From an uncultured Collinsella sp. (GTDB lineage Bacteria > Actinomycetota > Coriobacteriia > Coriobacteriales > Coriobacteriaceae), in NCBI GenBank assembly GCA_900541035.1, contig UQIN01000011.1:9530-73529 (forward strand): 64,000 bases of DNA, written 5' to 3'. Shown here one piece after another: positions 42,096-50,401 of the stretch (the first letter of the stretch is position 1; each line of letters starts with the position of its first letter). The notes below the pieces were generated by a model, which was not told the DNA's origin, made no database searches, and saw only the letters and a list, made by a program, of their open reading frames with translations. A program made the translations under genes and the position numbers.

Positions 42096-43215
42096 TTTTG
42101 TCGGAGCGGTCCTCGGGTTTGTTATCGGGTATTGCGGATTGCAAGAATAATTCCAGGGCGTGGACGTCTTTGAGTACGTAACCCGTCGAACGACCCGCTC
42201 CTGTTTTCTCGATTGCGCTGCAACCAACAAGCTGACTGAGGGTTCGCTTAATGGTTACCTCGCTGATATCGGGGCAGTTGGACTGGATGTCGGATTTCTT
42301 GATGACGCCGGGTCTCTGCTGAAATAGAGCAGCTATACGTGCTTGCTTCGGCATGGGGTGAGTGCCAGATTCGATCTGGGTGTGCTGCTCGAGCTGTCGG
42401 TAGGCGGCCAGGGTTGTTCCGAGCATGAAACGGATAAAGGGTACTTCGGTGTTTTGATTTTCATTCCATCCAGTGGAGCTTGCAGCGAGAGCGTTGTAGT
42501 AAAGCGCTTTGTTGTCTTCAATAAGTCGTTCGATGCTGATGTAACGCGCAACGTCGTATCCAGTCTTTTCGAGCAGCAGCGTTGTAAGGAGCCGGCTCAT
42601 CCTGCCATTGCCATCGTTGAAGGGATGAATGCTAACAAAATCGAAGATAAAGCGGAGCGATATAAGGAGGGGATCGCAAACTTGGCGAGATAAAGCATCG
42701 TTGAGGGACTGGCAGGCTTCTTTAATAAGTCCCGGGGTTGCTAGGGCCGAAGGGGGCCTAAAGCGCATAAATCGATTTCCTTGATCGTCAATGGAGACGA
42801 TTTCGTTATCGCTATCTTTCCAATGGCCTCCATACGAGATTGCCGTGTGCGCCATGAGGTCACGATGCAACTGCAGAATGACCGATGGCGTTACGGGAAT
42901 GGAATCGTGTTGCTCGTGAATAAGCGACAGCACATCTCGGTATCCAGCAATTTCTTCCTCTGCGCGGGAGCTTGGCTTGGCGGAATACGCCATGATCGCT
43001 TTGAGTCTTTTTTGGGTGGTAACAATTCCTTCAAGTCCGTTGGAGGACCGGGTGCTTTGGATCTTAGCCTCCTCCATTAGGGACGATAGAAGCTCGGGTT
43101 TGACTTGACTCAGAGCAAGCTGACGGCCTTTATGCTCGCGTATCGAGAGGAGGAGGTTGGTGATTGGAGTTGCTTCGAGTTCCGCTGGAACTATGGCGTA
43201 ATCAAACCGGCGCAT
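42091..43215 (-). CDS. Class II Fic protein with winged-helix C-terminus
   Basis: 374 residues. Fic motif HPFNDGNGRMSR (H197), which transfers AMP or another nucleotide monophosphate to a target. The N-terminal SNGLEG (S58, E62, G63) matches the inhibitory (S/T)xxxE(G/N) motif, so it is autoinhibited class II. C-terminal wHTH (about 290-350, ARIAALFQQRPGVIKKSDIQSNCPDISEVTIKRTLSQLV). The winged helix and a large palindrome before the start suggest autoregulation. AAGGAGCC precedes ATG 43215. Confidence 0.9.
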   Translation of the reverse strand: MRRFDYAIVPAELEATPITNLLLSIREHKGRQLALSQVKPELLSSLMEEAKIQSTRSSNGLEGIVTTQKRLKAIMAYSAKPSSRAEEEIAGYRDVLSLIHEQHDSIPVTPSVILQLHRDLMAHTAISYGGHWKDSDNEIVSIDDQGNRFMRFRPPSALATPGLIKEACQSLNDALSRQVCDPLLISLRFIFDFVSIHPFNDGNGRMSRLLTTLLLEKTGYDVARYISIERLIEDNKALYYNALAASSTGWNENQNTEVPFIRFMLGTTLAAYRQLEQHTQIESGTHPMPKQARIAALFQQRPGVIKKSDIQSNCPDISEVTIKRTLSQLVGCSAIEKTGAGRSTGYVLKDVHALELFLQSAIPDNKPEDRSDKI

Positions 43216-43223
43216 ATGGCTCC

Positions 43224-43298
43224 TTTCAGTATCACGAACATATTTTCGGTATCATAATAACATGAAATGATGCCGAAAATATGTTCGTGATACTGAAA
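43224..43298. promoter_or_regulatory. Large palindrome upstream of fic
   Basis: Arms 43224-43255 and 43267-43298 are 32-nt inverted repeats with one mismatch around an 11-bp centre. It starts 9 bp before the fic start codon, and each arm carries ATCACGAACATATTTTCGG. Likely operator, or a terminator-like structure in the leader. Confidence 0.65.
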
Positions 43299-43357
43299 AC
43301 AAGATAAGAGGCGCGCTTCACAGCTGCTTGGAAAGCGCGGATTTGACTATCCAATTG

Positions 43358-43573
43358 TCTCAATCAGTAACGGTTGGGATCGAAAAACTCGGCTAGATGT
43401 TACAGATTGAGATTAAAGGGATTGACCTGTGGCGTTTGTCTCGATCTGTAACAGGTAGATGGTCAAAAGTGGGCTAGGTGTTACAGATTTAGATTATTCG
43501 GACCGGCCTGCGCGTTCGTCTCAATCTGTAACAATTAGGACCGAAAATCCCAGCTAGATGTTACAGATCGAGA
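43358..43573. repeat. 55-bp palindromic repeat, locus 2 (3 units)
   Basis: Units 43358-43412, 43439-43493, 43519-43573; spacing 81 and 80 bp. Loop types alternate beta, alpha, beta (beta: GGCTAGATG type; alpha: GTCAAAAGTGGGCTA type). Confidence 0.9.
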
Positions 43574-43602
43574 CAAACGATCCGCGCGGCTCGGCAAAAA
43601 AT

Positions 43603-43645
43603 AAAAAGGCCGCATGCGAACCCGTGGAGGGATTCGTATGCGGCC
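43603..43645 (-). terminator. Terminator of lacE1-lacG1
   Basis: Stem GGCCGCATACGAA/TTCGCATGCGGCC with TTTTT on the minus strand, 22 bp after lacG1. Confidence 0.88.
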
Positions 43646-43667
43646 GACAAGGGGTATGTGGCTGAAA

Positions 43668-45089
43668 CTAGGCCATGAGCAGGCCGGTCTCCGCGACGTT
43701 CTTGTACCAGTACGCGCTCGCCTTGGGATAGCGCTTCTGGGTCTCAAAGTCGATGTAGAACAGGCCATAGCGCTTGTTGTAGCCGTTGGTCCAGGAGAAC
43801 TGGTCCTGCAGCGACCACACAAAGTAGCCGTCGACGTTCACGCCGCCGTCAATCGCCTTGAGGATCCACGCGAGATGCTGACGCATGTAGTCGATGCGAG
43901 GAGCGTCGTCGATAAAGCCGTCCTCGAAGTCGTCCTTATAGCCCATGCCGTTCTCGGTGATGTAGATCTTCTTGTAGTTGGGGTAATCGTTCTTAATGCG
44001 GAGCAGCAGATCGTACAGACCCTCGGGATAGATGATCCAGTCCCAATCGGTGGTGGGTACGCCTTCGCGCACGCATGACTCGCCCACGCCCTTGAGGAAC
44101 CAGCGCGAGGAGCCCTTGTCGCCGGTGCCATTGTGGTTGATGTCGTTTTCGCCCTCGGCAGCACGCAGGAACTGGCACTTGTAGGTGTTGACGCCCAGAC
44201 AATCGTTGTAGGGGAGCGCGGCGGTCAGCGCGGCGATGTCCTCGTCTCGGACGTCGAGCTCGCCGCCGGCGATATGGGCCAGCTTGGTTGCGGCTTCCAT
44301 GGTGTCGGCTGCATAGTGGCCGCGGAAGGTGGCGTCGAGTACCCAGCGGTTGTTGATGACGTCGGCCATGCGAGCCGCCTCGCAGTCGGCGGCGTTGTTG
44401 GGGTCGAGGGGATACTTGGGCTCCAGGTTCTGGACAATGCCGATCTCGCCCTCAAAGCCGCCCTCATGGAAGGCGACGACAGCCTTGGCGTGGGCCACCA
44501 TCATGTTGTGCATGAGCTGGAAGGCCTTGTCCAGGCGATACTTCTCGCCGTGCGGCCAGTTGCCGACGATAAAGCTGCCCTCGGCGGTCGCGGGGATCTC
44601 GTTAAAGGTAAACCAGTGCTTGACCTCGGTGAACTCGGCAAAGCAGAACTTGGCGTACTCGACAAAGGCGTCGATCGTCGTGCGCGTCAGGAAACCCTCG
44701 CCGCCGTTCTGGTAAAAGGCCTCAGGTGTATCAAAGTGATCGAGCGTGACATAGGGGATAACGCCGGCATTGTTGCAGGTGGCAAAGAGCTCGTGATAGA
44801 AGGCAACACCCTCGGGGTTGATCTCGCCGGTGCCGTTGGGGAAGATACGGCTCCAGGCGATGGAGACACGGATGCCGTTGATGCCAAAGCGCTGGCACAG
44901 GTCGATATCGACCGGGTATTTGTTGTAGAAATCGCTTGCGGGGTCGGGGGAGAAGCGACCCTGAGCAGCCAAGAAATCGTCCCAGGGCACTTTGCCCTTG
45001 CCGTGCGTGCGGGTCTCTCCCTCAACCTGGTAAGCGGCGGTGGCGCCGCCAAACACAAAGCCGTTGGGGAACTGCATGGGATTGGTCAT
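43668..45089 (-). CDS. lacG: GH1 6-phospho-beta-galactosidase-like enzyme, module 1
   Basis: 473 residues, LacG-like throughout: FVFGGATAAYQVEGETRTHGKGKVPWDDF, WFTFNEI (acid/base E164), YITENGMGYKD (nucleophile E379). The phosphate/galactose segment FSWTNGYNKRYG has Trp433 at the site where LacG has Trp429, associated with galactoside over glucoside choice. Cytoplasmic; hydrolyses the phospho-disaccharide brought in by lacE1 upstream. Separated from lacE1 by 75 bp containing a hairpin. Confidence 0.92.
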   Translation of the reverse strand: MTNPMQFPNGFVFGGATAAYQVEGETRTHGKGKVPWDDFLAAQGRFSPDPASDFYNKYPVDIDLCQRFGINGIRVSIAWSRIFPNGTGEINPEGVAFYHELFATCNNAGVIPYVTLDHFDTPEAFYQNGGEGFLTRTTIDAFVEYAKFCFAEFTEVKHWFTFNEIPATAEGSFIVGNWPHGEKYRLDKAFQLMHNMMVAHAKAVVAFHEGGFEGEIGIVQNLEPKYPLDPNNAADCEAARMADVINNRWVLDATFRGHYAADTMEAATKLAHIAGGELDVRDEDIAALTAALPYNDCLGVNTYKCQFLRAAEGENDINHNGTGDKGSSRWFLKGVGESCVREGVPTTDWDWIIYPEGLYDLLLRIKNDYPNYKKIYITENGMGYKDDFEDGFIDDAPRIDYMRQHLAWILKAIDGGVNVDGYFVWSLQDQFSWTNGYNKRYGLFYIDFETQKRYPKASAYWYKNVAETGLLMA

Positions 45090-45122
45090 GAGTCATCCTT
45101 TCTGTGGGATTCGAATAGGGAG

Positions 45123-45149
45123 GGTGCCCGAACTGGGGATCCGGGCACC
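45123..45149 (-). promoter_or_regulatory. Intercistronic hairpin lacE1-lacG1
   Basis: GGTGCCCG/CGGGCACC stem, no T-run. Similar hairpins separate the PTS and GH1 genes in all three modules, perhaps to set mRNA stability. Confidence 0.6.
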
Positions 45150-45164
45150 AACAGAGGGAGGAAA

Positions 45165-46922
45165 CTAGTCGAGGTTCTCGCGGAGCCACTTGATGGCGCC
45201 AGCGGGGTCGCGAGTAAGGTCGATATATTCCTTACCGCGGGGAGCGAGCAGCTTAATGCCCAGACGATCGGTGTCGGCCTTCATGTCGTTGTAGTAGCTA
45301 CGGACCTGCGGGGCAAGCACGATAACGTCGTACTGATCCATGATGGCAGTGTGCTGGCCATAGGCGCCTGCGGAGGAAGCGATGTTCTCTCCGGTCTGCG
45401 CAGCACCTTCCTTGATGGCGTTGGCAAGCATGGCAGAGGTGCCGGCGCCGGCGCACAGGACGAGGACCTTCAGACCGTCGACATCCTTCTTAGCGGATGC
45501 GTCGGCGGCGGGCTCGGGCTGATCGGCGACAGGCTTGCTGTCGGCGTCAGCGGCGGTCGGCTCGACAGCGGGCGCAGAGGTGCTGGCGGCGATGGCGGCG
45601 GCACCATTGGACTCGAGACCCAGCTCGGCGGCGCGCTCGGCCTCCTGGTCGCAGAGCAGCTTATCGTATGCCTTCAAGAACGGCAGGTAGATGATGGCGT
45701 CCAGCAAGATGATGATCGCGACAAATACCAGGGCGATAAGCTGGAAGTTCGTGGTGATGAAAATGCCGATGGGGGCAGGGGTAGCCCAAGGCACCACGAA
45801 GGAGAAGCCGTTCATGCCCACGTTGTCGATAAAGAACTTGGCAACGCTTACGTTGACGCAGCCGGCGGCAACAAAGGGGATGAGCATGTAGGGGTTAAGG
45901 ATCATCGGCGCGCCAAAGAGCAGCGGCTCGTTGACAGCAAAGGCAACAGGAACAATTGAGGCCTTACCGACGGCTTTGAGCTGCTTGGACTTCATAAAGA
46001 GAATCAGCAGAAGCGGCACGATGAACGTGGCGCCGGTGCCGCCGAACTCACCCACGAGCGACATGTTAAAGGTGAGGGAATGGGCGGGGTGACCACCGGC
46101 CAGCAGAACCTGCAGGTTCTCGGCCTGGTTGGCAAGACGGATGGGGTCGATGCCCGGCTGGACGATCGAGGGGCCGTGGACGCCGATGAACCAGAAGAAC
46201 GCGGTGGCTGCCTGGATAAGGATAAGGCCAGGATAGGTTTCTGCAGCGGTAAAGAGCGGGGAGAGCAGTTTGATAAGCAGCTCGGAGAACGGAACGCCCA
46301 TGAGGTTGCGCACGACGACATCGATGATGCCGCAGATGATGACGGCGCCACCGAAGGGGATAATGTCGCGGAAGTTCTGAGCGATGGCGCCCGGGACCTC
46401 CTTGGGCAGCTTAATGGTCAGATCGCGCGAGACGCAGAACTTATAAACCCAAACGGTAATGAACGCGGCGATATAGGCCGAGAACAGACCGCGCGTACCC
46501 ATGCTGGTGCAATCGAAGACAGAAAGCTCGGAGCCGTTGAACTTGGTGGTGAACTGCGTAACAGCGAGCAGCAGCATGCTGCACTGGGCGGCAACCATGG
46601 TGGAGCCGTCGTTGAGCACCTTGCCGGCGGGCATGCGACGGTTCATGGAAGCCGTAAAGTTCTTGGCGGTGGTGCCGGCAACCATGATGCCCATGACGCC
46701 CATGGTGAAGTTGTACAGCTTGTTGCACCAGTCGATGAGCGGCTGGGGCAGCGTGATGCCAACTACGCCAGGAAGGGTGGCGATCAACAGGAAGATCGAA
46801 GAGGTGAGGACAATGGGCATGCACCCAAGGAATCCGTCCTTGATGGCCTGGAGGTAGATGTTCCTCGAGATCTTCTCAAAGAACGGTTGATGCTTTTCGA
46901 GCATCTTTACGATGGCGTCCAT
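45165..46922 (-). CDS. lacE: PTS EIICB, lactose family, module 1
   Basis: 585 residues, LacE-like. EIIC (about 1-420) with GVHGPSIVQPGIDPIRLANQAEN and EPLLFGAPMILNP motifs; Ala/Glu/Pro-rich linker (about 430-480); EIIB with VLVLCAGAGTSAML, phosphorylated Cys490. Takes phosphate from LacF (58349). The Ile-Asp-Pro-Ile segment after GPSIVQPG differs from LacE3 and typical LacE (EPAIAA), so the substrate may differ. AAAGGAG precedes the start. Confidence 0.92.
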   Translation of the reverse strand: MDAIVKMLEKHQPFFEKISRNIYLQAIKDGFLGCMPIVLTSSIFLLIATLPGVVGITLPQPLIDWCNKLYNFTMGVMGIMVAGTTAKNFTASMNRRMPAGKVLNDGSTMVAAQCSMLLLAVTQFTTKFNGSELSVFDCTSMGTRGLFSAYIAAFITVWVYKFCVSRDLTIKLPKEVPGAIAQNFRDIIPFGGAVIICGIIDVVVRNLMGVPFSELLIKLLSPLFTAAETYPGLILIQAATAFFWFIGVHGPSIVQPGIDPIRLANQAENLQVLLAGGHPAHSLTFNMSLVGEFGGTGATFIVPLLLILFMKSKQLKAVGKASIVPVAFAVNEPLLFGAPMILNPYMLIPFVAAGCVNVSVAKFFIDNVGMNGFSFVVPWATPAPIGIFITTNFQLIALVFVAIIILLDAIIYLPFLKAYDKLLCDQEAERAAELGLESNGAAAIAASTSAPAVEPTAADADSKPVADQPEPAADASAKKDVDGLKVLVLCAGAGTSAMLANAIKEGAAQTGENIASSAGAYGQHTAIMDQYDVIVLAPQVRSYYNDMKADTDRLGIKLLAPRGKEYIDLTRDPAGAIKWLRENLD

Positions 46923-47023
46923 AGAGCTCCTTTGCTACTTGATGCGCGATGCATGTGGATGGAACTGGTCGTCGATGGATGGTCAGGACTGCCCGGAAAC
47001 CTTCCTGCTTAAGGAAGGCATTG

Positions 47024-47060
47024 CGAAATGACAACGTTGTCATTTCGTTAATGACAACGT
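47024..47060. promoter_or_regulatory. LacI-type operator, module 1
   Basis: Perfect 24-bp palindrome CGAAATGACAACGTTGTCAT (first 20 nt; 47024-47047) centred on CG, as in LacI/GalR operators, plus a half-site ATGACAACGT at 47051-47060. It lies between the divergent lacE1 and lacI1. Confidence 0.8.
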
Positions 47061-47197
47061 AAGACATTTTTGGAAGAGCAACAAGGATTTACAGGTGAAC
47101 GGTCGATATCGTCCGATAAACGGCTGATTTACTAGTCAGGCAGGTAGTGTATGCTAGAACGCAAAAAACAAGCGATAGAGAACCGAGTGGAGAAGCA

Positions 47198-48208
47198 GTG
47201 GCAACGATGGACATGAAAAATGTCTCAATGAATGATGTGGCAGTTGCCGCGGGCGTTTCTCTCAAGACGGTTTCGCGTGTGATCAACGAGCCCAATAGCG
47301 TGCGAGAGTCGACACGCGATAAGGTCCATTCGGCCATGGAGGCGCTCGGGTTTCGAACCAACTTTGCCGCGCGTTCGCTCAAGTTGGGCCGTTACGGGTG
47401 CATCGGCGTGGTGCTGTTTCACTTGTCAGGTGGTGCCGTGGACATGATTGACGGTATCGCCGATGCCGCCGCAGAGCGAGGCTTTGCGCTCACGATGATT
47501 AAAAAGCGGGCGGGGGAGAAGATGACCCTTGCCGAAGCGGCGCGCAGGATGTCGCAGCTGCCTGTTGATGGCATGATCTTCAACCTGCGTCAGATGGTCG
47601 ATGACTTTGATACCTTTGAGGCGCCGAAAGACCTCAAGACGGTGATTATCACACCGATGGAACATCCTACCTGCTCCACCGTCAGTGACGACCAAGAGGG
47701 CGGCGCGCGCATGGCGTGCGAGTACTTCTTGGATCATGGTCACAAGAACGTGTATTTCGTTTCGGGTAAGAAAGAGTCGCTGTCGAGTCAGTGCCGTATG
47801 AAAGGTTGGCGTGCGGCACTCGAGGCGCATGGGATTGAGCCGCCCGAGCCTCTGCAAGGCGATTGGAATGCGGATAGTGGCTATGCCGCGGGCCTTGTGC
47901 TTGCCGATAAACCCGATTGCACGGCGGTCCTCGCTGCTAACGACTGCATGGCAAACGGCGTGATGATGGCTCTACGTGACAAAGGGCTCAGTGTGCCCGA
48001 CGACGTGTCCGTGATCGGCTTCGACGATGAGCTCTACAAGACGATTCCCAACTCGATTCTGACGTCGGTGAAGTTTCGCCACCGCGAGCTGGGCATCCGT
48101 GCACTTAACGAGGTCGTTTCGGGTCTGGAAGCCCCGAGCTCCAGAAGCCGTACGCTCGTCTCGGGCGTGTTGGTCGAGCGTTCCAGCGTAAAGGACTTGC
48201 GGGCGTAG
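47198..48208 (+). CDS. LacI-family regulator, module 1
   Basis: 336 residues. HTH VSMNDVAVAAGVSLKTVSRVINEPNSVRESTRDKV, hinge LGFRTNFAARSLKLGR, and a periplasmic-binding-like effector domain ending with the VERSSVKDLRA sequence shared by its paralogues. Divergent from lacE1, with a 24-bp palindrome between. GTG 47198 is used because GGAG is 5 nt upstream; ATG 47207 is an alternative. Confidence 0.9.
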   Translation: MATMDMKNVSMNDVAVAAGVSLKTVSRVINEPNSVRESTRDKVHSAMEALGFRTNFAARSLKLGRYGCIGVVLFHLSGGAVDMIDGIADAAAERGFALTMIKKRAGEKMTLAEAARRMSQLPVDGMIFNLRQMVDDFDTFEAPKDLKTVIITPMEHPTCSTVSDDQEGGARMACEYFLDHGHKNVYFVSGKKESLSSQCRMKGWRAALEAHGIEPPEPLQGDWNADSGYAAGLVLADKPDCTAVLAANDCMANGVMMALRDKGLSVPDDVSVIGFDDELYKTIPNSILTSVKFRHRELGIRALNEVVSGLEAPSSRSRTLVSGVLVERSSVKDLRA

Positions 48209-48231
48209 ACGTGCTCGGCCTATTCCGTTTG

Positions 48232-48365
48232 TCTCGATCTGTAACAACTAGACGGTCAAAAGTGGTCTACATGTTACAGATTGAGATTTTCGGCTTGGCC
48301 TGTGCGTTCACCTCGATCTGTAACAGCTGGGACCCAAAAACTCGGCTAGATGTTACAGATTAAGA
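48232..48365. repeat. 55-bp palindromic repeat, locus 3 (2 units)
   Basis: Units 48232-48286 (alpha) and 48311-48365 (beta), 79 bp apart. Lies between the convergent lacI1 and lacE2. Confidence 0.9.
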
Positions 48366-48393
48366 TGAACAGGAGGACGGGTGCGGTCTAAAC

Positions 48394-48437
48394 AAAATGG
48401 CCCGCGCATCACGCATCGATGCACGGGCCATTTTTTT
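48394..48437 (-). terminator. Terminator after lacE2
   Basis: AAAATGGCCCG...CGGGCCATTTTTTT stem with A and T runs on both sides; likely bidirectional, also serving lacI1. Confidence 0.85.
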
Positions 48438-48464
48438 CTGCGAGCGGCAGGTGGCGTCAGCGTC

Positions 48465-50225
48465 TTATGCCTCGAGGTTTTCCTCGATCCAGGCGACGGC
48501 ACCCTTGGGATCCTTAGTGAGGTCGATGTACTGTTTGCCCTTGGGCGACAGCAGCGTGATGCCCAGGCGGTCGGTGTCGGCCTTCATCTCGTTGTAATAG
48601 GTGCGAACCTGCGGAGCCAGGACGATGACGTTGTACTGGTCCATGATGGCGTAGTGGCTGCCGTAGGCACCGGCGTTGGCGGTAATGTCGATGCCCAGCT
48701 CGTCGGCGCCTTCCTTAAGCGCGTTGGCGAGCAGTGCAGAGGTGCCGGCGCCGGCGCACAGAACCAGAACCCTCAGATCCTTGCCCTTAAGGGCGGACGG
48801 AGCTGCGGAGGCCTCAGTGGCAGAAGCGGTCTCGACAACAGGAGCCTCAACGGCGGGGGCGGCAGCGGTCTTGACGGCCTTGGTCTCCTCGGCCTCTTCT
48901 TCGGCCAGGGTCTCGGCCTCCTGCTTGCACAGGACGTTGTCGTAGGCCTTGCAGAACGGGTAGTAGATCAAGAAGTCAACGACCAGCAGGACGACAACCA
49001 GGACCAGAGAGATCGGCTGGAAGTTGGTGTCGATGAAGGTGCCGATCGGTCCGGGGAGTGCCCACGGCATGGCATAGATAAAGCCGTTCATGCCCAAAAA
49101 GTCGATGAAGAACTTACCAATGAGGACGTTGGCCACGGGGGCAAACAGGAACGGGATCAGGAAGTACGGGTTGAGGATGATGGGCGCGGCGAACAGCAGC
49201 GGCTCGTTGACGGCGAACATCACGGGCACGACAGAGGCTTTGCCGACGGCCTTGAGCTGCTTGGAGCGCATAAAGAGCAGGAAGATGATCGGGACAATGA
49301 ACGTGGCGCCGGTGCCGCCGAGTTCGCCGATGTAGTTACCGAAGTTCTCGGTCAGGGCGAGGGCGGGGTGACCGCCGGCCTGCAGCGTGGCGAGGTTGGT
49401 GGTGATGTTGCCAAACAGCGCGGCGTTGAGGGCAGGCTTAACGACCGAGGGGCCGTGGATGCCCATGAACCAGAACAGCGGGATCATGAACCAGATGAGG
49501 GCGAGGCCGGCGTAGGAATCGGCAGCGGCGAACAGCGGGCTCACCAGCGTGGAGATGACGTTGGCAAACGGGACGGCCAAGCAGGTGCGGCAGATAACGT
49601 CGATGACGGCGACAAACAGGATGGAGAAGCTGAAGGCGAAGATGTCGCGGAAGTTCTGGGCGATGGCGCCGGGGACTTCTTTGGGCAGCTTGATGGTGAT
49701 GTCTCGCTTAATGCAGAAGGCATAGATGTTGACCGTGGCAAATGCGGCGACAAAGGAGCTCAGCAGGCCCTTGGTGCCCATGTTGTCGGTAAAGAACACC
49801 GAGACATCGGCGCCGTCGATCTTGGCACTCGTCTGGGTAACGGCCAAGATGAGCATAGCGCACATGGCGGCGACCATGGTGCTCGTGGCGTTGATGGCCT
49901 TGCCGGCAGGCATGCGGCGGTTCTTGGAGCCGGTCAGCGCGCTTGCGGTGGTGCCGGCGACCATGATGCCCACGACGCCCATCGTGAAGTTGTAAACCTT
50001 GTTGCAGAAGTTCACGACGTCGACGTTCCACCAGTCGGGCAGCGTAAAGCCGCCGACCGTGGCGACAACGCCCGGCAGGGTCGAAATAAGCAGGAAGACA
50101 GAAGAAGACAGGATGATGGGCATTGCTGCCAAAAAGCCGTCTTTAATGGCCTGAAGGTAGATGTTCTTAGAGACCTTGTCGAAGTACGGCTGACCTTTCT
50201 CCAAGAACTTAACGATCGATTCCAT
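48465..50225 (-). CDS. lacE: PTS EIICB, lactose family, module 2
   Basis: 586 residues. Very similar to module 1; GIHGPSVVKPALNAALFGNITTN in place of module 1 GIDPIRLANQAEN, and Cys490 in VLVLCAGAGTSALL. Linker rich in Ala, Thr, Val. Here the PTS gene follows the GH1 gene, the reverse of modules 1 and 3. Start at 50225 with GAGGAG upstream. Confidence 0.92.
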   Translation of the reverse strand: MESIVKFLEKGQPYFDKVSKNIYLQAIKDGFLAAMPIILSSSVFLLISTLPGVVATVGGFTLPDWWNVDVVNFCNKVYNFTMGVVGIMVAGTTASALTGSKNRRMPAGKAINATSTMVAAMCAMLILAVTQTSAKIDGADVSVFFTDNMGTKGLLSSFVAAFATVNIYAFCIKRDITIKLPKEVPGAIAQNFRDIFAFSFSILFVAVIDVICRTCLAVPFANVISTLVSPLFAAADSYAGLALIWFMIPLFWFMGIHGPSVVKPALNAALFGNITTNLATLQAGGHPALALTENFGNYIGELGGTGATFIVPIIFLLFMRSKQLKAVGKASVVPVMFAVNEPLLFAAPIILNPYFLIPFLFAPVANVLIGKFFIDFLGMNGFIYAMPWALPGPIGTFIDTNFQPISLVLVVVLLVVDFLIYYPFCKAYDNVLCKQEAETLAEEEAEETKAVKTAAAPAVEAPVVETASATEASAAPSALKGKDLRVLVLCAGAGTSALLANALKEGADELGIDITANAGAYGSHYAIMDQYNVIVLAPQVRTYYNEMKADTDRLGITLLSPKGKQYIDLTKDPKGAVAWIEENLEA

Positions 50226-50338
50226 AGTTCACGCTCCTCTTTGCATGAAATCTTAATGGCATGGACGTTGAAAACCTATATGGTCTCCCGCTTGCTAAAA
50301 GCCCGGGTGCAGGCGGGGTCGGTCCCAGGGGGAGAGAG

Positions 50339-50375
50339 GGGAGCGGCTGGGTTTGTATCGCATAGGGCCGCTCCC
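50339..50375 (-). promoter_or_regulatory. Intercistronic hairpin lacG2-lacE2
   Basis: GGGAGCGGC (50339-50347) pairs with GCCGCTCCC (50367-50375) across 19 nt. No T-run. The 176-bp gap also has a purine-rich stretch on the plus strand. Confidence 0.55.
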
Positions 50376-50401
50376 TTCTCGGGGGAAAGCGAGGCGATGC
50401 G

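Noticed and set aside
41961..43573. CRISPR-like array
   Set aside because: Units are 55 bp with only 25-bp spacers, two or three per locus, imperfect and with internal variation; no cas genes.
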